Shown: positions 7,647-18,600 of the stretch, piece by piece
Numbering within the stretch: the first letter of the stretch is position 1
Layout of the letters: every line of letters starts with the position of its first letter
Source: a virus
Length of the DNA: 23,583 bases
Direction: 5' to 3' (one strand)
Virus record (IMG/VR): IMGVR_UViG_3300030109_005290
Span: 1-23,583 of that record
The notes under the pieces: model-generated
The model's input: the letters and a program-made list of their open reading frames with translations, nothing else
Database searches by the model: none
What the model was told of the DNA's origin: nothing
Program-made: the position numbers and the translations under genes

Positions 7647-8354
7647 ATGATAAGTGTAGATACTATATATCAAAGAGTTTTAGCGTTAGCTAATAAAGAA
7701 CAAAGAGGTTATATAACACCTCAAGAGTTTAATTTATTTGCTAATCAAGCACAAATGACTATATTTGAACAATATTTTTATGATTTAGATCAAGCAAAAA
7801 GAAATGAAATGAGTGATGAAGGTTCTTTTTCTGATATACCAGAGTTAATTAGAAATAAACTTAGACCTTTTATAACTACAGTTTCTCCAGTAGCTGGTCA
7901 AGCTTTTCCATCAAATTATAGAACTGGTAAAGTTTACGTTGGCGCAGGTCCAACTCCATTAGAAGCTAGAAAAGTTGATCATGTAGAAGCTTCTAATTTA
8001 TTTAATTCTACATTTCATAGAAAAGGTTTAGATCGTAATCCTATATATAGAGAAAGTGGCGCTAATCAAAAAGACATAGAAGCTTTTAATTCTAACGGTG
8101 TTATTACTAACCCTTTGCTTATTAAAGTTGAAATAGCTAGAGAACCAAATGAAGTTTTTTGGGGATATAACGTTGTTGACGAACAAGCACTTTATAACCC
8201 AACACATTCAGTAGATTTTGAACTACACCCTTCGGAAGAAATAACTTTAGTATATAAAATATTAACACTAGCTGGTATTACAATAAAAAATCCAGAAATA
8301 GTAAACGTTGGTCAAGGTTTACAAAATTTAAAAACTCAAAAAGAAAAAATATAA
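7647..8354 (+). CDS. Head-tail adaptor/ring protein candidate
   Basis: This 235-residue protein has a strongly conserved N-terminal helical block: ISVDTIYQRVLALANKEQRG, then YITPQEFNLFANQAQMTIFE and QYFYDLDQAK. That block is familiar from crAss-like and marine Bacteroidota podoviruses, where the gene lies among the ring or connector genes. The helical N-terminus resembles the general design of podovirus adaptor proteins that dock under the portal. The rest mixes beta and helix (TGKVYVGAG, HPSEEITLVYKILTLAGITI). The stop codon abuts the ATG of the next gene with no spacer, so the two products are probably made together. Assignment to the connector rests on family memory and position; a tail-tube-like role is the main alternative. 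Confidence 0.68.
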   Translation: MISVDTIYQRVLALANKEQRGYITPQEFNLFANQAQMTIFEQYFYDLDQAKRNEMSDEGSFSDIPELIRNKLRPFITTVSPVAGQAFPSNYRTGKVYVGAGPTPLEARKVDHVEASNLFNSTFHRKGLDRNPIYRESGANQKDIEAFNSNGVITNPLLIKVEIAREPNEVFWGYNVVDEQALYNPTHSVDFELHPSEEITLVYKILTLAGITIKNPEIVNVGQGLQNLKTQKEKI

Positions 8355-9674
8355 ATGGGATTATTAAATCAAACAGAGCAAGAATATTATAGTGGTAATG
8401 ATTTTGGAGGTTATCAATTTATATCGTTAGACGATGTTATTGATAATTTTATGGCTACTTATGTTGGAGAAAACAAATTGTTATCTAAAACTTTAAGAAG
8501 TGATGTTAGTTTTCATGCCCATAGAGCTTTGCAAGAATTAAGTTTTGATACTTTTAAATCTTGTAAAACACAAGAAATAGAAATACCACCGTCTTTAGTA
8601 ATGCCTTTACCACAAGATTATGTTAATTATGTAAAGTTATCTTGGAGTGACGATAGTGGTATTGAGCATATAATATATCCTACTAGTAAAACTTCTAATC
8701 CTAGACCAATAAAACAAAATGATGATGGAGAATATAAATTTCAAGCTATTGGTACTTTAACCAATGGTAGTAATGTTATAGTTTTAGACGGCGAATATAG
8801 TGAAGTTGTTGTTGGTATGTATGTTTCAGCTACAAATATACCAGGATCTAAAGCTATTATAAAAGCAACCTCAACTACTTCTGGCGTAACAACTATAACG
8901 CTTGATGCTTTAATAGTAGCTACTTATACAGGTGATGAAACATTAACTTTTACTAATAATGGTCTTTTGTTAGAACAAGTAGAAACATCTTTAGTTTTAA
9001 CTGGATTAACTTGGGTTAGTGCTTTAGATAAAATTACAGCTGCTTCAGCTAGCGATGCTTCAGCGGTTAAAGTTGGTATGAAAGTATCTCATGAAGATTT
9101 TCCTAGCAATACAACTGTTATAGATGTAAACGGAGCTGTAATAACAACTTCAGAAGATTCTACAGCGTCAGGTACTTCTGAAAATGTTAATTTTGTATCT
9201 TATACTAGAATATCTGATACTTGGGATAAATACAAAAGCCACACACCTTCTCAAAACAATACTAGTGATTATCAAGATTATCAAAACGATATATATTGGC
9301 CAAATGAAGGTAGAAGATATGGTTTAGATCCACAACACTCTCAAGTTAATGGTTCTTACTATATAGATTGTTCTGAAGGAAAAATACATTTTAGCTCTAA
9401 TATTTCAGGAAAAACTGTGATATTAAAGTATATAAGCGATAGTTTAGGAAGAGATCATGAAATGCAAGTACATAAATTTGCTGAAGAAGCTATATACAAG
9501 TGGATAGCTTATGGTTGTATGTCAGCTAGAATAGATATACCAGAGTATATAATTAGAAGATATAAAAAAGAAAGATTTGCTGAAACTAGAAAAGCAAAAT
9601 TAAGACTATCAAATATTAAAATAGAAGAAATTACTCAAATATTTAGAGGTAAATCAAAACAAATAAAACATTAA
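8355..9674 (+). CDS. Head-tail adaptor/ring or tail-tube protein with beta insertion
   Basis: This 439-residue protein has a conserved adaptor-like core split by a beta-rich insertion. The N-terminal core reads FISLDDVIDNFMATYVGENK, then SDVSFHAHRALQELSFDTFK and PPSLVMPLPQDYVNYVKLSW. The C-terminal core has an IHFSSNISGKTVILKYISD stretch, a helix EMQVHKFAEEAIYKWIAYG and a basic end. These cores match the ring/adaptor proteins of crAss-like phages, from memory, and the helical start resembles P22 gp4/T7 gp11-type adaptors in layout. Residues about 132-285 are two Thr/Ser/Val-rich units, each with a Gly-Met-x-Val step (G154-M155 and G241-M242), that look like small surface domains. The gene begins immediately after the previous stop, and the giant tail gene starts 6 bases after its own stop. 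Confidence 0.7.
   Translation: MGLLNQTEQEYYSGNDFGGYQFISLDDVIDNFMATYVGENKLLSKTLRSDVSFHAHRALQELSFDTFKSCKTQEIEIPPSLVMPLPQDYVNYVKLSWSDDSGIEHIIYPTSKTSNPRPIKQNDDGEYKFQAIGTLTNGSNVIVLDGEYSEVVVGMYVSATNIPGSKAIIKATSTTSGVTTITLDALIVATYTGDETLTFTNNGLLLEQVETSLVLTGLTWVSALDKITAASASDASAVKVGMKVSHEDFPSNTTVIDVNGAVITTSEDSTASGTSENVNFVSYTRISDTWDKYKSHTPSQNNTSDYQDYQNDIYWPNEGRRYGLDPQHSQVNGSYYIDCSEGKIHFSSNISGKTVILKYISDSLGRDHEMQVHKFAEEAIYKWIAYGCMSARIDIPEYIIRRYKKERFAETRKAKLRLSNIKIEEITQIFRGKSKQIKH
8748..9209 (+). other. Two GM-V beta modules inserted in the adaptor gene
   Basis: Residues about 132-202 and 215-285 share the pattern V-x-V-G-M-x-V-x(4)-[IF]-P-x(2)-[TK], followed by a beta strand ending in ITL or ITT. A third, similar unit lies in the protein encoded at 19697-21469, around G373-M374. 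They interrupt the conserved adaptor core and are probably displayed on the outside of the particle. Confidence 0.5.
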
Positions 9675-9680
9675 TATAAT

Positions 9681-12600
9681 ATGCTTGAATTGAATCACAA
9701 GTTTTATCAAGGTCGAATGAACAAAGATCTTGATGAAAGATTAGTGCCTAATGGTGAATATAGAGATGCGTTAAATATAGAAATAAACACATCAGAAGGA
9801 TCTAACATGGGTACGGTTCAAACTCTTATGGGTACAGAGGCTATATCTAATTTTATGAGTATGAATTTAGATTTATACTGCGTAGGTAGTATAGCTGATG
9901 AAAAAAATGATAAAATATACTGGATGGCTAGTGGTCAAGGTAAAGATATTATAGCTGAATATAATTACGTAGAAGAAACAATACATCCAGTTGTTGTTGA
10001 TATATTTCCAATAGGTACACCCGCTAACACTGATAGTGGAAGAACTCTAAATTTTGATAAATCTTTTTTAATAACAGGTATAAATATTATAGATGATATG
10101 TTATTTTGGACAGATAATAATTCTGAGCCAAAAAGAATACATATTGAAAGATGTAAAATGGGTACTACTAATTTTAGTACTCCTACAAAGCTTTTCGTAA
10201 GACATTATGTTACAGGTTCGTCTACGTTTACCGGTGATGACTTTATAGATTCTGGTAAACTTTTAAAACAAGAACATATAACTGTTATAAAAAAACCACC
10301 TTTAACACCTCCTCTACTCGAAATTAAAAGTACAACTAGAGAAGATATTGACGGTAATAACTCAATAGAAATATCAACAACTATATCAGCTTCTGGAAAT
10401 ATTTTTTCTGATACAAACGTTGTTATAGGTGTAGCTGGTTTAGCACCTTTAAATAACCCCGCTAATCATCCTGTTTTTGACACGCCTGCCGATTTTCAAA
10501 TTGGTGATACTTTACTTATAACTACAACAGGTAATAATCAAGTTTTTGAAATAAGAGCAAAAATTGTTAGTCAATCTTTTAATGGTAATTTTTATACTTT
10601 AGAAATTATAAAAAAAGATCCAAATATAACTAATGATTTAGATGTTTTTGAAGTAAAGTTAGAATTACCAGACCCACTATTCAAGTTTAAATTTCCTAGA
10701 TTTGCTTATAGATATAAATATGAAGATGGTGAGTATTCTACTTATTCACCTTTTACAGAAGTAGCTTTTTTACCTGGAGAATTTGATTATTTAAACAAAG
10801 AAGGTTATAATCTTGGTATGGTAAATAATGTAAGGTATTTAGCTATTAAAGATTTTGTTCATGAAAGATTAATACCAGATGATGTTGTAGCTATAGATAT
10901 TTTATATAAAGAATCAAACTCTCCAAATGTTTATTCTATAAAAACTATTAAAAAAGCTGTAAACACAGGGTTTTATAGTGTTCATGATGAGTGGAATGCT
11001 ATATCTAAAAATCAAGTAGTTCCTGCAGGTAGTAATCAAAGAACGAAAGGTTTTCTTGAAATAACATCTGAATTAATACATGGTATATTACCTTCTAATC
11101 AACTTTTACGTAATTATGATAATGTACCTAGAAAAGCCTTAGCTCAAGAAATTACTGGTAATAGAATAGTTTATGGTAATTATTTACAAAATTATGATTT
11201 ATCAAATAGGGAAGGAACTATATCATCAGCTTTAGAAGACTATGGTCCTTTATATGGTAGTTTAACAGCTCAAGAAAATATTAATGTAAATGTAGATGTT
11301 AAAATAAAAGAAGGTGTTGTTGGAGACACTATACCAACTCAACTTAATCCTTTTTATGCCGGTACTGACTCTGTATCTCCTTACGGACCAGCTAAATCAA
11401 TAAAAACATTAAGAACTTATCAAGTAGGTGTTGTTTATATAGATGAGTTTGGTAGAGAAACCCCTGTTTTTTCTGATAGTATTATAAATGATAATTCTAT
11501 AACAGTTAAAAAGATTTTTGCAGATAAAGCAACTAAATTATCAGCTCAAATTAAAAGTATAAAACCAGAGTGGGCTAAATATTTTAAGTTTTTTATTAAA
11601 GAAACTTCAAATGAATATTACAACTTAGCAATGGATCGTTGGTACAATGCTGAAGATGGTAATATTTGGTTGAGTTTTCCTTCATCTGAAAGAAATAAAG
11701 TAGATTTAGAAACATTTTTAATACTTAAAAAAGAACATGATACAGATGTTTTTACACCTGAAGATGTAAGATATAAAATAATTGCTATTGAAAACGAAGC
11801 TCCTTTGTTTATAAAAACAAGACAATATGTATCTGGTACTTTTCAAGATGATGGTACGAAATTAGGATCTTCAATATCAAACTTTCCTTTACCAGGAAAT
11901 ACCCAAGTAAGATTTGATAAAATTGCTTTTGAACAATTAGGTTGGGCAAACCCTTCTAGCTCAACAACAACTGGCACGCCTGGAGCTATGGAGCCAGGAA
12001 CACAAGGTACTCTTTATTTACAAAACTATGGAGAGTTCTTTATGAGGGCTAAAGTTAATAATGATTTTAGTGCTATGTATGAAATTAAAAATATAACTTT
12101 TAGCGCAGGTGGTAATGGTAGTTATATTGTAGAGTTTGCAAAACAATTTGAAGATGATATGTCTATAACTTCGGCTTCTTTAGGCCCAGATGCTTTTATA
12201 GACAGGTATTCAAATGTTGAAATGCATTTGTATAGAAATGAAGTTAGAAATAGACCTGAGTTTGATGGTAGATTTTTTGCTAAAATAAAAAAAGATGTTA
12301 ATTTAATAAATTCAATAATAAAAGAAGATTCTACTATTGGATCTTCTTACTATGTAACAAGTGCGGTGCAAGCTCAATATATTTCACCTTCAGACTGTAG
12401 CAAATACAAAAAAGCTGGAATGGCTGATATAGATGTTAATGATTGGTATGGTATTAGTGGTGGTGTTATTGGCCCTTCTTTTGAAAATCAATTATATAAA
12501 ATATCTACCAACGATAGTGGTATAGCTGAGTCTAGATGGAGTACTGGTGATCCAGGTCAAGGTAAAGAATATTGGAAGAAAGCTAGTTTTGGAGATAATG

Positions 12601-15600
12601 ATCCTTCTGGTATTTTTAATGCATCTACTAATACAAACGGTTTACAATCACAGTCTTCTGGTTGGTTTATTGATAAGATAGAAGGTTTTAGAAGATCTAA
12701 AGCCGCTTGGAAAAATTATGGAAAAATAATGGCAAACCATCCAGATTTTAGTTGGAGCGGTTATGGAACTCACCATGAAAAAGATAGTTTAAACGAAGTA
12801 AATCACGGATTTCTTGGTAGTTACAGTTACGGAGGAACTACTTATAACGAAACTTTTAAAGCTGGACTAGTTGCTACATCAACTTTTAGTGGAAATTTAG
12901 GAGAGTTTTATGATAGTTCTGACACAAGTGATTTTGGTCCATTAAATCAAATGCAATTAGAAGGAACTTCTACTATAGGTAGTGATGGTAATACTTGGCA
13001 TAATTATTTAGGAATAACTGACGCTAAAGGACCTTGGAATCAATTAGTCTATGATTTTACGGTTTCTAATGGAAACACTGGTTCAGAAGGAGTTAGTATG
13101 ATACATTGTAATTCAGATATGAATACTCCTAAAAATTTTGAAAAAGATAGCGGTATAGTTCCTTCTGTTGGTATACATGAGAATGTAGTTCATTTATCAT
13201 ATTCTGGTATTGGTTCTATAGAATCTTCCTCTAGTAATTACAACGATAGTGCAAATAATTATTTTGAATATTCTAACAATACAGCCCAAACACATGTAGC
13301 TGACATAGAATTTATAAACTCTATAACTACACCAGGTACTATATGGAGATGGAAAGAAGATCCGGGTCAATGTGTTTATCAAACTTTACAATATAACGCG
13401 AGTTACAACGCGCCTTTATTAGGAGAAACTTATCACTCTAATGTCGTTCCTTATCCAGCCGTCTCTGGTGTTTTTGATTATCAAAACTCTCCACCAGCTT
13501 CTTTGCAATCGCCTAATTTAGGTAATTTTGATTATACTAAACCTATTAATTTTACAGATCAACTTTGGCATTATAATAGTTTTGATCAATCTGAAGGCCA
13601 GAACGTACTTGGAGTTGCTTTATATAATTATTGTTCTTTAAGAGAATATCCTATAGATAATCCTCTTCAAGATTTTCCTATTTATAGTCACACAGGTTCT
13701 GGAGCTCATAGAGCGGGTGGTACTTATATGAACTGGTGGTGGTGGTTTGATGATGATAGCGCTGGGCAGGTTATGAGAAATAGAATGAGAGTTAATGCTA
13801 TTAAGAATTGCTCTGTTGTAGCTGTAAGAGATGTGGCAGATACACTTTCTGATGGACAAGATCCTCATACCGTAGACATGTTAGCTTGTAAACAGTGGGG
13901 TATGGGTTACAGATCAACTTATAACATCAGTAGTGGTGCCTCTACTAGCAGTATCTATTCAGAAAGCTGTTTTACCCATAACCATAATAGTATTGGTATA
14001 GCTCCTGCTTTAGGTAATTATGGAAAATGGCCTATGATGACTAGAGATTGGGGTAAACCTTATAACAAAAGAAGAAGATTTCAATTTTTTGCAAAATCTT
14101 TAGAAAGAAATACAGTTACAGGTGAAAGATATAATTTAGGTGAAGCTCCAGCAGATGTTAGTGCTACTAATCCTGGTCACCAACATTTATACTTACCAAC
14201 AAACGATCCAGATCTTCACCCTCATTTTGCTAGTGATTTTTCTGTATTAACTCTAGCTGGTGTTGCTAATACTGCTGACAATGCTAGTAATAACTATCCT
14301 AATCTACCTGGTACTCCAGCGCCTGGTATACGTCCTGATGGCGTGCATTCTGGTTATAAATATCCTGGTCCTAATTGGACTATTACAACTGGTGATACCA
14401 CTAACAAAAGTCATTCTTATGTTCCTTATTATAAAGTAATTGAAGGTACTGGTGGTAGTAATCCATCTTCACCTCCACCGGGATCATGTACTTGGCAAGT
14501 ATTATCAAAATTTAATTCTTATGAAGATGAAAAATACTCTAGTACAAACCCAGCTATATGGGAAACAGAGCCTAAAGAAGATATTGGTTTAGATATTTAT
14601 CACGAAATTGGACAAGTATACCCTATAGAACTAAACGAAAATACTGTAGAGCAATTTGTTGGTCCTATTAAAGATAATATAATTGAAAATTCTAGAGTTT
14701 CATGTTGGGTTCCTCCAACTGGACCTTGGAAAACCTTAGTATCAAATGCTGGTGGAGAAGATATTAGAGTTAATATTGCTACGCAAGGACCTAGTTTACA
14801 AACACCTCCAACTTTACCTGGAGATATGACTTTTATATCATTAGCAGATTCTGATGGAAACCCTGTTACTTTTTTACCTGGAGTTTCTGTTACTCCTGCT
14901 GTTAACGATATATTATACTTTACAAGAGCGGATGGTAGTGTTACATCAACTAAAGTTATAGAGTTAGCACCTCTTAATTTTGCTTACGCTTTGGCTCCAG
15001 ATGTTCATAATTATGAAGCCGTGCTTCCTTTCCATAATTGTTATTCATTTGGTAATGGTGTTGAGTCTGATAGAATACGTGATGATTTTAATCAAGTTAC
15101 TATAGATAACGGACCAAAAGCTTCAACTGTATTAGAAGAAACTTATGCTGAAGAAAGAAGAGGTAGTGGTTTAATTTATTCAGGTATATATAATTCTATG
15201 TCTGGTATAAATAATTTAAATCAATTTATTGCCGCTGAAAAAATAACAAAAGATTTAAACCCAAAATACGGTACAATACAAAAACTTCACTCAAGAAATA
15301 CTAATTTATTAACTCTTTGTGAAGATAAAGTATTTAAAATATTAGCTAATAAAGACGCTTTGTTTAACGCTGATGGAAACGCTAATCTTATATCTACTGA
15401 AAATGTTTTAGGACAAGCAACGCCATTATTAGGTGAATATGGTATATCAAAAAATCCAGAGTCTTTTGCTTCAGAATCTTATAGAACTTATTTTACTGAT
15501 AAAACAAGAGGAGCTGTTATAAGATTATCACAAGATGGCTTAACAGCTATATCAGATTATGGTATGAAAGACTACTTTTCAGATATTTTACCAAACTCTA

Positions 15601-18600
15601 ATAGAATAATTGGAAGTTATGATGATAAGAAAAAAGAATATAACTTAAGTGTAGATTATTATAACTATAATGTTTATAATGCTAAAATATTAGGTAGTTC
15701 AAAAACTGGTAATCCACCTTACACTCCAGAACCTAGATTAATACTTGATTGTAAAGACGCTGATAATATACAAGTCAATTATACTATTACTGGACCTGGT
15801 ATATCTCCAAATACTATTGTTGTTAGTAAAACAACTTTAGGTGGTGGTGAATGTCAAGTAGATTTAGACAAACCACCTATAGCAAACTTATCACAAAACC
15901 TTGGTAATTATTCACCTTATTCAGCAGGTGGTGTTGTTTATTGGTCAACAAAAATATCTTCTTCTAAAATTGTTCCAGATTTACCTAATACAACTATTAC
16001 TTTTTCTGAAATATCTAAAGGTTGGGTAAGTTTTAAATCTTGGTTTCAAGAAAATGGACTTAGTTTAAATAATAATTATTATTCTTTTAAACATGGTGAT
16101 TTACACAAACATCATTCAGATCAAGTTGATATAAATAATTTTTATGGTGATCAGTACGATTCTAGTATTCAAGTTCTTTTTAACGAAGATCCAGGAACTG
16201 TAAAAACTTTCCACTCTTTAAATTATGAAGGTAGTCAATCTCGTATATTAGAAAACTATGACACAGATGATTATTGGGATGATGTACATAAAGACGGTTG
16301 GTACGTTAGTAATCTACATACTAATTTACAGGAAGGTGATACACAAACGTTTAAAAATAAAGAAGGTAAATGGTTTTCTGAGATAAAAGGTCAAAGCACT
16401 GAGTGGTTAGATGATACAACTGCTGGAAATATAGATACTAAAGAATTTTCATATCAAGGAATAGATGAGACACATGGTATTACTACTTTACAAGGTGGTT
16501 TTACTTCTTGGGATTGTTTACCAGCTCAAAATCCTTGTAGTACTGGGTGTTATTATAGTTCAAGACAGTGGGGTGTACCTAGAAGTTTTTTAGGAACGTT
16601 TCAATCAACTCAGCAAGTACAAGATTTTTTCTGGGATCCAGTTAATCAAGCAAAACATCCTGGAGATTATTATACTATTATATTAGATCCACCAGGTAAT
16701 ACTAACTACAACGCACCAGGTCCAGGTTATAATTACGTTAATGGTGTGGATAACGCGCAAGGACATTACGCTTGTAGCTCTAGTTACGTGCTTTTTCCTA
16801 TTACAAACCCTGATGTTTTTCCAAACGCCCCAGCGTATAATACTTGGAACAATCCCCAAATTGGACAATATCCCTCGTCATATGTTGTAGAATGTCCTAA
16901 TATTTCTAGCTCTACAGGTCCATTTATATCTTCATCAAATCAAGTAAATCAATGTGGTCAAAGACGTTTTGAGTCTGTATTTGAAATTATAGAAGATTTT
17001 GCAACCTATGTAGATTCAACAGCTTTTTATCATGGTATGAGTAGAGCAGATTTTCTAGCAGCTATTTATCCTAATAATCCTCCGGCCGGTATGGGTTTTG
17101 TTGGGCCTGGTTTTCCTGAAAACTGGCTACAACATTTTGCAGATGCAAAACCAATAGCTACAAGTACTCCTAGCTTTACATGTGTAGAAATACAAGGTTT
17201 AGGAGGTGCTTATGCTGACGAAGCCGCGTGTTATGCAGATGTTAATTCACCGTGTACACCTGTTCCTGAAACATATAACTGTATAACAGGTCAATGTATA
17301 GATCCTAACGATGGATCTGGAGCGTTTACTGGTGTTAATGCTTTACTAGATTGTTTATCTGTTTGTCAACCTTGTACGCCAGCAACTTTAAGCACAACAA
17401 CTACAGACGCTACAAATGTACCTGGAACATCTAATTGTTATGATGATGGTGAAATTAGTATTACAGCTATAACACTTGGTGCTACTTGGACTTATGAAAT
17501 TTTTGACGTTGCGAGTGTACTTGCTTTTAATTCAACAACACCTGTTTCAACTGGTGGTACAGATAGTTCTGGTAATATTTTATTCCCAGGAAACTATACG
17601 TTAATAGTTACTGATGATTTAGGCTGTACAACTTCTGTAGGTTTTACAATAAATTGTTCTTTACCTCCAGTCCCAGCTTGTCCTACAACAGGTCCTTACA
17701 CATCTTATCTTGGGCCTAACACCACGCCTCATGAGTTTACAGCTTACGACGTGCAACCAAGTAATTATCCAGCTTGTGATAACGGAGAGTTAAGATGTAG
17801 CGCTTTAACACTTGGTTCTAGTAATTGGACAGCTTTTAATCCAGCTTATACTGTAGAGTGGTTTGAGCTTGATAATTCAGGTAATCTTACATCTATATAT
17901 AATGATCCATTTGCTTACGGTCAAGGACAAGCAACAACTCCTGTAACAGGTTTAACACCTGGTGATTATATATTTGAAATAACAGAATTAAGCGGTGATG
18001 CTTGTAAGTATCAATATGGTCCTTTTAATTTAGCTCAATGCCCTGTAATAACAGGACCTTGTACTAACCCTATAACATATCCTTATAATTCTTCAACTAC
18101 TTTTAATATAGGTCCTTGCTCTCAAACACCAGTTACAAATTTCGACGCTTGGCTTGGTCATTTGGGCCCAACAGATATAATAGACAACATGTGTTTAAAT
18201 AGGTGTGAACCATACGAACCAGATGGTTATGTTATTAATCAAGGCGCCGTTAGACATTACTTAGGTTGTATACCTACAGATGCTGCTTATGTTAAAGTTG
18301 CTTACTATGGTACTGGTGGCGGTTTTTCGATTGATTCAGATAGTTTACTATTTGATGATCCAACACAATATACAGGTAATCAATATATAATATGGGACAC
18401 GGTAGAACCTACTAGAGAACAAATGGATTTAGGACCTGGGGCTCTTGGGCCAGGCCCACAATCTCCTAGTGGTAGTAAGTATCAATTTACTATGATAATA
18501 ACAGCGTATGATGCTAATGGTGTTTATTTAGATGATGAAAATAATAATGTTTGCGGTTCATCAAGACTGTGGTATCATCCATGTGAATGTAACACAAATA

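Noticed and set aside
8222-8240. Possible third TTCG hairpin (ACCCTTCGGAAG)
   Set aside because: It lies inside the coding frame of the adaptor gene, the arms pair only about three bases and no T-run follows.
9660-9690. Programmed frameshift joining the adaptor and the giant tail gene
   Set aside because: There is a TAA stop, a 6-base gap and a clean ATG, and the giant protein's conserved start YQGRMNKDLDER follows immediately. No slippery sequence with a downstream structure was seen.
18440-18460. Inverted repeat TGGGCC-A-GGCCCA
   Set aside because: It has a six-base arm and one-base centre within Gly/Pro codons; there is no T-run and it is explained by the local GPG repeats.
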